Positions 17,771-25,946 of a stretch of DNA of 35,177 nt are shown piece after piece; the stretch's first letter is position 1; every line of letters starts with the position of its first letter. The DNA is taken from the NCBI GenBank assembly GCA_027052175.1, contig JALUFE010000077.1:1-35177 (forward strand). Reading direction: 5' to 3'. Origin of the DNA: Helicobacteraceae bacterium (GTDB lineage: Bacteria; Campylobacterota; Campylobacteria; Campylobacterales; Sulfurimonadaceae). The notes below the pieces were generated by a model. It ran no database searches. It saw nothing but the letters and a program-made list of their open reading frames with translations, and was not told where the DNA came from. The translations under genes and the position numbers were made by a program.

Positions 17771-17840
17771 GAGCGAGTGTTATTTCGCTACATGAGCCCT
17801 GTACAAGTGTGCAGGAAAAACTCTCAAGTGAGAGGAAAGG
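17771..17840 (+). promoter_or_regulatory. Structured 5' leader with twin AAGU-loop hairpins
   Basis: Three hairpins precede the adhesin gene: AGCGA/TCGCT (17772-17789), CCTGTAC-AAGT-GTGCAGG (17798-17815, one G-U pair) and CTCTC-AAGT-GAGAG (17821-17834). The second and third carry the same AAGU loop closed by C-G and are separated by five adenines. The ribosome site GGAAAGG starts at the base of the last hairpin, so folding or a loop-binding protein could control translation. It does not match the c-di-GMP, preQ1 or other riboswitches I know. Confidence 0.45.
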
Positions 17841-17849
17841 GTGAGTAGG

Positions 17850-20800
17850 ATGAATGTTTTGATATTGATGAGTATCATCATACTGTATAAGCTTTTCTTG
17901 GGAAAAGAGAAAAGCAGATACATGGGGTCCATTTTGCTGATTGCTTTGCTCTATGAAGCAGCAGCGGCGGATAGCTTGGTAAGGCGGACGGGGAGTCAGT
18001 TCGATACTGCCGAAGAAAGAATTTCCAACGGTTCTATGTATATAACAAGCAGTGATTTGGAACTTGTGTATGACGGTCACAAACAGGCTGTCGGGATTCG
18101 ATTTCCAAACATCACTGTTCCAAAAAATGCGACGATAACGAGTGCATATATACAATTTCATGCCGACGGTACGACAACAAGTACTCCGGTGAATCTAACC
18201 ATCAAAGGAGAAGCGTCGGACGATGCGAGCAGTTTTGGTTACTCATACCATGATGTAACAGGGCGGAGTACGACAGGTGCGGTCGTATACTGGGATGACA
18301 TACCGGCATGGAGCCATGATAACGATGCCGGGAGCGCGCAACGCACTCCCAATTTGAAAAGTATCGTTCAGGAGATCGTTAACAGAGGCGGATGGTCGAG
18401 CGGCAACGCTATGGCGTTTATCATAACCGAACATGGTGACAACGGAAGCAGACTAAGAAGAGCGGAGACGCACCATGGAGACGATGAGTCACCGACACTC
18501 TACATCGAGTACACGACGGGCGGTTCTTCCGGGTGTGGCGGTTGTGACTGTTCTTTAGATAAAGAACCTGACAATGACAGCTCGCCGGGCGTGGCGATCC
18601 CGGGGCTCGATGGAGCCACGAGCGATGCCAGCAGATGTATCAGCGGAAGCTCGGAGAATGACGATGAGGATTATTATCATTTTACGGTACAAACACCGGG
18701 ACAGCTCGATATCACCACCTCTTCACCAAACGGACATGACTATCATATGGAGATTGTGTCCGATGTGCAAGGAACGCTTTTAAGCTACGATACGGATCAA
18801 AATCGCAATCTTTCCTATACGCTTTCGGCAGGAGAGAAGATTACGGTTCTATTTAAGGAGAGTGGTGACGACCTTGACGAATATCAGGCGAATTTCACTT
18901 TTACCAAGAGCAATACCGGCTGTGACGGTTGTGACTGTTCTTTGGACAAGGAACCTGACAATGACAGCAACCCGGGTGTCTTGATACCGGATCTGGATCA
19001 GGTCGATCACAATGTAACAACTTGTTTTTCCGGTGAATCGGAAAATGACGACAAGGATTACTACCATTTCACGACCGCGTCTGGCGGTATCTTGCATGTT
19101 TTGACATCGTCTCCAAACAATCATCGCTATCATATGGAGATCCAATCAAACAAGCAGGGAACGCTTCTGTCGTACGATACGGGTGAAAATAGAGACCTGA
19201 CCTATACACTTACTCCCAACGAAAGGATCACCTTCCTTTTTAAAGAGACGGGTGACGATAAGGACAAGTATCAGGCCAACGTAACGTTTACTGTAAGCGA
19301 GTACATTGAAAGTGCCGATGACATCTGTTATGTCGGTGATCCGGTAACGAGCGGGTTGTGTACCGGCATTGGAGGACTTGACTGTACGAAAACGATTACC
19401 TTGAAAAGTCTGGACAACATTGACGATGTAAAAGCGATCATCGATGCATCGAGTCTGATGAGCGGAAATTTGTTCAGTGACTGTGGGGTCGACGGTGTGT
19501 CGGGCACAGACAAAAACGAAGATGAAGATGGAGCCTGCTATGTCGACAACGATATCAACATGGGGCCTGTAGGTATGTTCAACAAGGGTGTGCAGTACAA
19601 TGTAGCTTCCAATATGCAACAAGACGAAAATCATAGTATTTACGATTATGCATTGTTTGATATCAGCTTTTTCAAAACGGAAACGCTCTATGCGACTTAT
19701 ACGAAAAACGGACAGAAATACAGAGGCAAAGTGAAGCAGTGTTCCAAATGGCACTGTACAAACTTGAGTAAAGGCGATCGAGATTTTACCATAAGAAATC
19801 CGGAAAATACGAGAAATATCTATGGGAACTATACGGTTATAGGCAATGAAAACCTCTGTACCGACCATAATGAAGACGGAACGTGTGTAGGCGATACGAA
19901 AACGACGAGCAACTCTCATCCCTCTTTGTATGTGGATGTGGACGACAATGCCTCTACCGTCAATTCATCGAGTTCCACGCTTTCCATTCCATCCGGTGCC
20001 AAAGTGGTATGGGCTGGTCTTTACTGGCAGGGAACGATACACAACAGTGACAACGATGATGATCCGTACGATGAAGATTTCGGACGTGACAATCTATGGG
20101 TCGAAGGCAACAAAATCCTCGGTGCCACCAATGTCGACGACGGGCATAAAGAGATCGATCTGCTTGCGGATAACAACGGATACGGTGCCTACAATGCCTG
20201 TAAAGTGAAATTCAAAGTACCGGGTAAAGGATATGTCGAGGTTGCAGCCGACCAGTTGGATTTTTATCAACTCGGATACGGCGGATATGCGGATGTCACA
20301 AAACTGCTGGATGCAGATAACCCAAACGGCGTCTATACGGTTGCGGATATCAAATCCCAAACCGGTAGAGAGACGGATCATGGGAACTATGCGGCCTGGT
20401 CGCTTGTCGTGATATATAAAAAGGATGACGACAAATTTAGAAATATCTCTGTATTTGACGGGTATGTCACTGTAAACAGTGCATACAGAGGTGAGCTTCA
20501 TATGAACGGTTTTCTTACGAGAAAAGCACCGCCCGTAAGATCGAAGCTGGCGTTTTTCACACTCGATGGGGACGGCGGAAGAAACTCGATATCCGTTGAC
20601 GATCAGAAGATATCCAACGCAAACCATCCGGCGGATCGCTTTTTCAACTCGACTATCAGCAGCGACATCGTCAGAGATCCCGATTATGTAAGTGCGAGGG
20701 TCGATCTGGATTACATCGACTTGGTCGATGTTCTGAAGCCTTCACAGACAAGTGCCGTTTTGAAACCGCGCTCAAAGGGAGATAGATATACCGGATCCTA

Positions 20801-23369
20801 TTTCATTATGTCCGCGGACTTGCGTCAAGTGGATATCTGTTACGATTATACCTATGGACAAAGCGGTGCGTACAGGACGGCACCGAGTATCAAACCGGCC
20901 ATTATTCAAGGCAGTTTCAACAGCGATCCGATCGATGTTAAGCTCTACTTTAAAAATCAGGAAAACTCGGATATAGAGATTAAAAATCTTTATGTCAACA
21001 TCGATCCTATCGACAGTAACACGACCTATAAGAGTAACAGTACCTACGTGACGCCGCCAAAAGGTCAAATGACTTTTGTGCCCGACAGCGGAAGAGTCAC
21101 TTCATCTACACGGGATGACAACATTTCCATTGGCAACGGTAACTTGAATAGTTTGGATTACTTTTATGTGTATTATTCGTTGAAGCATTCTCAGCCGGAT
21201 ATCAATGCGAAAATTCATGCAACGCTTCATTTCGATTTGGTTGTAAATACCGGTAATGAGGTAATTACATTAGGCAACTCACAGGCAGATCTTCAAACTA
21301 TGCAGCCGTGTCAGAACAGCAATGTCTATCAGCCGGCACCTGGATACTTCAATGTCGTTCACAAAGCATTTTACAAAGATGATTCGAATTACTACTTTAA
21401 TCTTCCGACGCAGATTGTCGGGAGATATACCGACAAGTTTTTAGTCGAATCGATGGATCCGGATGATTTGAACAAAACCAAAACCGGCGTAAAAGACAAA
21501 AACGTAACAGTAGAGATGCTCGATGTATCCGGATTTCACTATTCGACGGCGACCTGTACGGATTCCAATGCCACTGTCATAAGCGGTCAGCCCATCACCG
21601 TTATATTCAATAATGACAATACGACATTCACTGTTCCGCTTGACAAGTCTCAAATGTCATCATACGGCTTTTTTGAGAGGGCGATTCAAAATGCCGCCTT
21701 TAGAATGGGGTATTATATCGATGACAATGCTTCGCAGAGAGTGTATACCTGCTCCCGCGACAACTTCGCAATCCGCCCCGAAGCGTTTCATATGCACCTA
21801 AGTGACAGCAACAAATCAAACGGGAACATCTCGGTACCAGAGGGAAGTGCGCAGCAGAATATCGTCGCGGAGTACGATTACGATATTGATGTCAATGCGA
21901 CGACATACGGCAGCAGCACTCCGGCGAAAGGTTATACAAAAAGTTTTGATGGTGTGTCTTCGACAAACGACAGTTACGGATTCAAATGGAGTAGTTCCAA
22001 AGACGATTCGGTCTGTAACGATACAAGCGACAAGAACGCTTCTCTCACATTCATTGATGGAAAAGAGAGCAATAAAGTCAGCGTGGACCAGGTGGGTGAG
22101 TACACTCTACTGCTCCGAGATAGAACGTGGACGACGGTAGACTCCAATCTCTCTTTTATGACGCATCATATTGGAGGATATTTTAAACCGGGTCGAGACT
22201 GTAAAAACGGTTCGACGATTGTCGGAAGCGAGAACGATACAAACAATCTCAACGGATGCGATATCAGCAGTGATTATGCGGCTGAGCATTACAGCGATTA
22301 TTATCTCAAAGTTTTGCCGTATCGGTTTGAATTGGGAGAGATCGCCGCATCTTTAGGGTTGAAAGATCTAAGCGTCGGAAACAACGCTTTTGTGTATATG
22401 TCCGATGTCACCGATGCAAACGATCGAAATATGTCTTATCATCTCTATGGAGCCGTAAAAGCGGTTGGAGGGAGTGGTACGGTAATGAGCAACTTTGTCG
22501 ACGGTTGTTACGCCGAAGATCTGGATCTGGATCTTGAGAACGACTATGAGGGCTCAAGTGCGATGCAGTACTATATAGATACAAACGATACCGCCATCGC
22601 GGTAACCGTGCATGAAGGTAACATTACAAAAAACGATACCGATACGCTTATGCAAAAGGCTTTTTTCGCTAAAGGCGGAAAGGGCAAGGCGCAAATCTTT
22701 TTGCGTTACAATATAAAAAGAGCCAAAGATACGGCGATCAATCCGGTCAAAGTCCGGTTTGGTGATTTCAATGCAACCTTCCATACTCCGCCAAGTGGAA
22801 ATATTTATGCGAAGAGCGGCAGTGCATATAAAATTTCCGGCCGAAAAAACATGAACGATACACTCTATTTTTATTATGCCAAGGCGCATGTAAAAGATAC
22901 GAATATAAAAGGAAACAACGGTAATGCGATAGGGCATTACGAGGTGTATTGCTACGGAAACGGCTGTAACAAAAATTATCTGCAGGATGAGCTGTATGGA
23001 GGAAAATCGTCCAACAGTGACGATCCGCGATGGTGGATAAACAGCAAACATACGGACAATTTCGGTAAGATACACAAGGTCGTTCAAAAAAAAACACCCC
23101 TAAAAGTGAAAGTGACGACAACACCGACAGGAAACGCTACAGAAACGATCGGACTGCAGTATGACGGGACAAAAGGGTATCCTTACAGAACCATCATGAA
23201 GATAGTTCCCGACGACTGGCTTGTCTACAACCGATACAACGCCAACGCCGATCATAATGAATTTGAGGTCAAGTTCGAATCGGCCGGAGGAAAATGGGCG
23301 GGGAAAGATGAGTCGAACAGTTCGACAAGGACATCGAATGCCGATAAAAATAGGATTCTACAATGGTAA
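17850..23369 (+). CDS. Giant MshQ-like surface adhesin (about 1839 aa)
   Basis: A very long, Asp/Asn/Ser-rich secreted protein. Start ATG 17850 has AAAGG nine bases upstream; GTG 17841 and ATG 17922 are alternatives. The N-terminus has two hydrophobic runs split by KEKSRY, the second ending AAAA-DS like a signal cleavage site. Then come a beta-rich module of a type common in surface proteins ('VPKNATITSAYIQF', 'QEIVNRGGWSSGNA'), and a tandem pair of 129-residue repeats starting at Cys229 and Cys358 ('CDCSLDKEPDNDS'), perhaps calcium-binding PPC-like domains. A middle part carries 'GLYWQG' (723-728), and the C-terminus carries 'RDNFAIRPEAF' (around 1305), which recalls the DUF6701/MshQ family of type IV pilus clusters. 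The stop overlaps the next prepilin gene by 7 bp. The adhesin role is inferred. Confidence 0.72.
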   Translation: MNVLILMSIIILYKLFLGKEKSRYMGSILLIALLYEAAAADSLVRRTGSQFDTAEERISNGSMYITSSDLELVYDGHKQAVGIRFPNITVPKNATITSAYIQFHADGTTTSTPVNLTIKGEASDDASSFGYSYHDVTGRSTTGAVVYWDDIPAWSHDNDAGSAQRTPNLKSIVQEIVNRGGWSSGNAMAFIITEHGDNGSRLRRAETHHGDDESPTLYIEYTTGGSSGCGGCDCSLDKEPDNDSSPGVAIPGLDGATSDASRCISGSSENDDEDYYHFTVQTPGQLDITTSSPNGHDYHMEIVSDVQGTLLSYDTDQNRNLSYTLSAGEKITVLFKESGDDLDEYQANFTFTKSNTGCDGCDCSLDKEPDNDSNPGVLIPDLDQVDHNVTTCFSGESENDDKDYYHFTTASGGILHVLTSSPNNHRYHMEIQSNKQGTLLSYDTGENRDLTYTLTPNERITFLFKETGDDKDKYQANVTFTVSEYIESADDICYVGDPVTSGLCTGIGGLDCTKTITLKSLDNIDDVKAIIDASSLMSGNLFSDCGVDGVSGTDKNEDEDGACYVDNDINMGPVGMFNKGVQYNVASNMQQDENHSIYDYALFDISFFKTETLYATYTKNGQKYRGKVKQCSKWHCTNLSKGDRDFTIRNPENTRNIYGNYTVIGNENLCTDHNEDGTCVGDTKTTSNSHPSLYVDVDDNASTVNSSSSTLSIPSGAKVVWAGLYWQGTIHNSDNDDDPYDEDFGRDNLWVEGNKILGATNVDDGHKEIDLLADNNGYGAYNACKVKFKVPGKGYVEVAADQLDFYQLGYGGYADVTKLLDADNPNGVYTVADIKSQTGRETDHGNYAAWSLVVIYKKDDDKFRNISVFDGYVTVNSAYRGELHMNGFLTRKAPPVRSKLAFFTLDGDGGRNSISVDDQKISNANHPADRFFNSTISSDIVRDPDYVSARVDLDYIDLVDVLKPSQTSAVLKPRSKGDRYTGSYFIMSADLRQVDICYDYTYGQSGAYRTAPSIKPAIIQGSFNSDPIDVKLYFKNQENSDIEIKNLYVNIDPIDSNTTYKSNSTYVTPPKGQMTFVPDSGRVTSSTRDDNISIGNGNLNSLDYFYVYYSLKHSQPDINAKIHATLHFDLVVNTGNEVITLGNSQADLQTMQPCQNSNVYQPAPGYFNVVHKAFYKDDSNYYFNLPTQIVGRYTDKFLVESMDPDDLNKTKTGVKDKNVTVEMLDVSGFHYSTATCTDSNATVISGQPITVIFNNDNTTFTVPLDKSQMSSYGFFERAIQNAAFRMGYYIDDNASQRVYTCSRDNFAIRPEAFHMHLSDSNKSNGNISVPEGSAQQNIVAEYDYDIDVNATTYGSSTPAKGYTKSFDGVSSTNDSYGFKWSSSKDDSVCNDTSDKNASLTFIDGKESNKVSVDQVGEYTLLLRDRTWTTVDSNLSFMTHHIGGYFKPGRDCKNGSTIVGSENDTNNLNGCDISSDYAAEHYSDYYLKVLPYRFELGEIAASLGLKDLSVGNNAFVYMSDVTDANDRNMSYHLYGAVKAVGGSGTVMSNFVDGCYAEDLDLDLENDYEGSSAMQYYIDTNDTAIAVTVHEGNITKNDTDTLMQKAFFAKGGKGKAQIFLRYNIKRAKDTAINPVKVRFGDFNATFHTPPSGNIYAKSGSAYKISGRKNMNDTLYFYYAKAHVKDTNIKGNNGNAIGHYEVYCYGNGCNKNYLQDELYGGKSSNSDDPRWWINSKHTDNFGKIHKVVQKKTPLKVKVTTTPTGNATETIGLQYDGTKGYPYRTIMKIVPDDWLVYNRYNANADHNEFEVKFESAGGKWAGKDESNSSTRTSNADKNRILQW
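18534..19300 (+). repeat. Tandem 387-bp coding repeat in the adhesin
   Basis: Two copies begin at 18534 and 18921. Both encode a CxxCDCSLDKEPDNDS start, an ENDD(E/K)DYYHF strand, 'YHMEI', 'GTLLSYDT', 'F(L)FKE(S/T)GDD' and end with 'YQAN'. DNA similarity is high at the repeat starts, which points to internal duplication. A third, degenerate copy was not found. Confidence 0.75.
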
Positions 23370-23770
23370 AACGTTTTGCCTTTTCAATGATTGAACTTGT
23401 TTTCGCCATTGTTGTCGTAGCTGTTACGGTTCTTTCTCTGCCGCTGATGACGGATGTAACCTCAACGAGTAGTGCCGACACTATGAAAGAGGAGGAGGCA
23501 ATCTTCGAAGCCTATGTCAAAGCGTTGGAAGTTACAGATGGGGTATACGGTGCCCTTTCGAACGAAACAGACACCACTTTGACGACTGGGAGTGGATATG
23601 CGCAGGGATTGAAATACCCTTTCAAAGTCGATGTCACGGTGACGCGAGGATCGGGATTTGGCGACCGGGATGCAGGTGATCAAAATATCTCTTTGGTGAG
23701 CGTGAGTGTAAAAGACAGTGGCGAAGTGGTGGCGAAACTCTACGCGTACGACTTCAACGTAACGAGGTGA
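23363..23770 (+). CDS. Minor pilin-like protein (prepilin signal, Glu5 present)
   Basis: 135 residues starting MVKRFAFSMIELVFAIVVVA. This is a type III (class 3) signal: a short basic leader, cleavage before Phe, Glu at mature position 5, then about 20 hydrophobic residues. The residue before cleavage is Ala rather than the usual Gly. The remaining globular part is small, with Thr- and Gly-rich beta strands, and no disulfide pair, in the range of GspI/H/PilV-type minor pilins. It overlaps the adhesin stop by 7 bp and precedes the next pilin gene by three bases. Processing would need a PilD-type peptidase, and assembly a pilus motor, encoded elsewhere. Confidence 0.8.
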   Translation: MVKRFAFSMIELVFAIVVVAVTVLSLPLMTDVTSTSSADTMKEEEAIFEAYVKALEVTDGVYGALSNETDTTLTTGSGYAQGLKYPFKVDVTVTRGSGFGDRDAGDQNISLVSVSVKDSGEVVAKLYAYDFNVTR

Positions 23771-23773
23771 TAG

Positions 23774-24715
23774 ATGTGTAGAAGCAAAAAGGGATTTACT
23801 TTCATAGAGATGATTTTCGTACTTATCATACTCGCCATTATTGCCAAATACGGTGTGGAGTTTCTCGCGCAGGCATATAGAAACTATCTCTACGAAAAGA
23901 TAACGAACAAAATCGCAAATACAAGTTCGAGTGCCGTAGAATTCGTCGCCAAACGGCTGCAGTACAGGATACGCCCATCTGTCATAGTGCGAAAAGGGAG
24001 CACGACCGATTTCAGGGCGTTGGAAGGATTCAGTTTTACCGGGAGTGCGTCGGAGGATTACAATGTTCTTGAATGGATCGGATATGATATAGAGGGATTT
24101 AGAGGTGATGAGAATGCCACGCCTTTGTGGAGTGGAGTCATCGACAAGCAGGCTTCGTTGAACGATGGAGCGCATCTCGTTACACCCGGCAGTGATCTGG
24201 ACGCTGTAGATGCACTTATTAAGGTGCTCTCCAATGGTGATTCGTCGCTCGATCACGCAGCGATCTATCTGTTCGCTGCGGAAAACGACATCAGAAGCGG
24301 TTTTGGATGGTATGGAGGCGATTCGATTGTGGATCAGAACTTGAGTTATGCGATGCACCCTGTCAAAAAAGCGGGGAAAACGCTCTTCGATCCCGCCGTA
24401 GGAAGTTTTACCGGCCTTTTCAACGATCTTACGGCAAAAGGCAAGTGGGATGCGCGTTATTACCTTGCATGGAGTGCGTATGCCGTAAGTCTGGAAGACG
24501 GTACGTTGAAGTTCTATTACGACTTTCAGCCCTGGGAGGGAGAAAAGTACACAGACGGTAAAAATGCGACGATCTTGACTCATGTCGGTACATTTAAAAT
24601 GATACAGAAAGAAGGGGTTGTGAAGATTCAGATCTGTACAGCCAACGATATGAACGGCTCCGGAACGATGAATATAGGCAGGTTTGCACAATGCAAAGAA
24701 AAAACAATCTATTAA
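23774..24715 (+). CDS. Minor pilin-like protein (PilW/GspJ type)
   Basis: 313 residues with a classic prepilin start, MCRSKKGFTFIEMIFVLIIL: Gly before cleavage, Phe1 and Glu5, then a hydrophobic helix. The size, the long charged helix 'YEKITNKIANTSSSAVEFVAK' and the beta-rich C-terminal domain suggest a PilW/GspJ-like component of a tip complex, but no closer family is evident. Two cysteines near the C-terminus could form a disulfide ('IQICTAN', 'FAQCKEK'). The start is fixed by the signal. The 3' end overlaps the next gene by 25 bp, so translation is coupled. Confidence 0.82.
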   Translation: MCRSKKGFTFIEMIFVLIILAIIAKYGVEFLAQAYRNYLYEKITNKIANTSSSAVEFVAKRLQYRIRPSVIVRKGSTTDFRALEGFSFTGSASEDYNVLEWIGYDIEGFRGDENATPLWSGVIDKQASLNDGAHLVTPGSDLDAVDALIKVLSNGDSSLDHAAIYLFAAENDIRSGFGWYGGDSIVDQNLSYAMHPVKKAGKTLFDPAVGSFTGLFNDLTAKGKWDARYYLAWSAYAVSLEDGTLKFYYDFQPWEGEKYTDGKNATILTHVGTFKMIQKEGVVKIQICTANDMNGSGTMNIGRFAQCKEKTIY

Positions 24716-25167
24716 AACGGCGGCAACGCCCAGGTATAGCGATGATAATGGCCATCTTCGTGTTGGTCGTACTGGCGACCATTATGGCTTTTACGATACA
24801 GATGACCGTTAAAACGGGCAAAAGAGCGGCGGATGTCTATGTCGAAGAGCAGGCGAATCTCTTTGCAAAAAATGCCGCGGAGTACACTGTTTATAAAATC
24901 AGTAAAGACAGAAACTGCTCTTTGACTTCGTTCAATACCACTTTGAAAACTTACTACAACGTCAATGTCAATATCTCTTACATTCTCTCCGATACGACTG
25001 CCGCTTGTCCTGTAAGCAGCATCGCTCTCACTTCGGTAGGGGCTCCGGACGGTTACGCTTTCGCCAAAATAGACGTGACGGTTACAGTCAACAATCAAGC
25101 GGTCGACACGGAACCGGTGCAAATTTTCAGACGTTATTTGGAGGATATCACACCGTATGTGTATTGA
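24691..25167 (+). CDS. Tip pseudopilin-like protein (GspK/PilX type, no Glu5)
   Basis: 158 residues. The N-terminus has a basic leader (MQRKNNLLKRRQRPG) and a hydrophobic helix beginning IAMIMAIFVLVVLATIM. Gly precedes the presumed cleavage site but position 5 is Met, not Glu. Loss of Glu5 is known for GspK-type pseudopilins and PilX-like proteins, which sit at the pilus tip and do not need to dock on a preceding subunit. The body has two cysteines (in 'DRNCSLTS' and 'AACPVSS') about 40 residues apart. It is much smaller than GspK. It is the last gene of the cassette. No terminator is evident downstream. Confidence 0.78.
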   Translation: MQRKNNLLKRRQRPGIAMIMAIFVLVVLATIMAFTIQMTVKTGKRAADVYVEEQANLFAKNAAEYTVYKISKDRNCSLTSFNTTLKTYYNVNVNISYILSDTTAACPVSSIALTSVGAPDGYAFAKIDVTVTVNNQAVDTEPVQIFRRYLEDITPYVY

Positions 25168-25204
25168 GCTGATACGATTTAACTCACATTTAACCGTGCG
25201 ATGC

Positions 25205-25210
25205 TATAAT
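25205..25210 (+). promoter_or_regulatory. -10 box for hpf
   Basis: TATAAT 76 bases before the hpf ATG, start near 25217. The leader of about 70 bases contains a weak GTAAA/TTTAC hairpin. Confidence 0.55.
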
Positions 25211-25286
25211 TCCGAATCAAAAAACAGTAAAGACTGCCTTTTTACGTAAATGTGAAAAGTCGGTTTATAAAAAAAAGGGTTAAATT

Positions 25287-25829
25287 ATGAATGTTTCGTT
25301 CACTGGAAGACACATTGAACTCACAGACGCGATAAAAACACATCTTCAAGCTGCTGCAGAGTCTTTAAGCAAATTCAATATGGACATTATCTCTTTTAAT
25401 GCCGTTGTCGATTCACAGCAGAGAAAAAGCAAAGAACACTTTACGGTGGAGTTTACGATCAACCTCGCACACAAGGGAACGGTCGTTATCAAGCAAAGAG
25501 ACGAGGATCTTCATGCCGCTATCGATATGGCTGTCGATCGGGCGCAAAAAGCGCTTCGCCGAATTCATGACCGAGAGACGGATCATCAAAAAACAGGTCT
25601 CAATGTCGCCAAAGCCGAAGCCAACGAAGGCATCAACATGCATGAAGCCAAGCAGAGTGAAGAGGATGAGATTATTCCCGTAGAGCTTGAACTTTATAAA
25701 CCAAGAGAGGTCGAAGACGTGCTTGAGGAACTCAAAAATTCTGACAAGATGTTCGAGATTTTCGTCGACAATGCGGGAAAAACGCGCGTTCTGTACAAAA
25801 GAAACGACGGAAAATTCGGCCTGTACTAA
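25287..25829 (+). CDS. hpf: Long-form ribosome hibernation promoting factor
   Basis: 180 residues. The N-terminal domain (1 to about 100) has the HPF/YfiA fold: 'MNVSFTGRHIELTDAIKTHL', then 'KGTVVIKQRDEDLHAAIDMAVDRAQ' (two shorter pieces of it are family signatures), which binds the ribosome decoding centre. The linker is charged. The C-terminal domain (about 122-180; 'VELELYKPREVEDVLEEL', 'FVDNAGKTRVLYKRNDGKFGLY' ending) is the dimerisation domain that pairs two 70S ribosomes into 100S particles. AAAGGG precedes the ATG. It has its own promoter and is separated from alaS by a hairpin, so it can be regulated alone. Confidence 0.93.
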   Translation: MNVSFTGRHIELTDAIKTHLQAAAESLSKFNMDIISFNAVVDSQQRKSKEHFTVEFTINLAHKGTVVIKQRDEDLHAAIDMAVDRAQKALRRIHDRETDHQKTGLNVAKAEANEGINMHEAKQSEEDEIIPVELELYKPREVEDVLEELKNSDKMFEIFVDNAGKTRVLYKRNDGKFGLY

Positions 25830-25837
25830 AAGGAATG

Positions 25838-25852
25838 GGGAGGTGCACTCCC
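25838..25852 (+). terminator. Possible hpf terminator
   Basis: GGGAG-GTGCA-CTCCC, eight bases after the hpf stop, followed after a short GC spacer by a pyrimidine stretch (25861-25872) rich in T. The stem is short and the T-tract is not adjacent, so efficiency is unclear. Confidence 0.4.
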
Positions 25853-25911
25853 TGCGCCGATCTTTCTTTCTTCAATCCCGCATTTTTATCTTTTTTACCA
25901 TAAATTTTCGA

Positions 25912-25917
25912 TATAAT
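25912..25917 (+). promoter_or_regulatory. -10 box for alaS
   Basis: TATAAT 29 bases before the alaS ATG; start near 25924. The upstream sequence is a T-rich run, as is typical for this phylum. Confidence 0.6.
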
Positions 25918-25946
25918 CGCTCTAATTTTTTTATAAGTGAATAATT

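Noticed and set aside
17771-17840. c-di-GMP riboswitch upstream of the adhesin
   Set aside because: The conserved GEMM core and GAAA tetraloop/receptor are absent; only simple hairpins are seen.
23462-24691. 409-codon minus-strand frame opposite the prepilin genes
   Set aside because: The plus-strand frames carry prepilin signals and coupled starts; the antisense frame shows no signal, domain or ribosome site.
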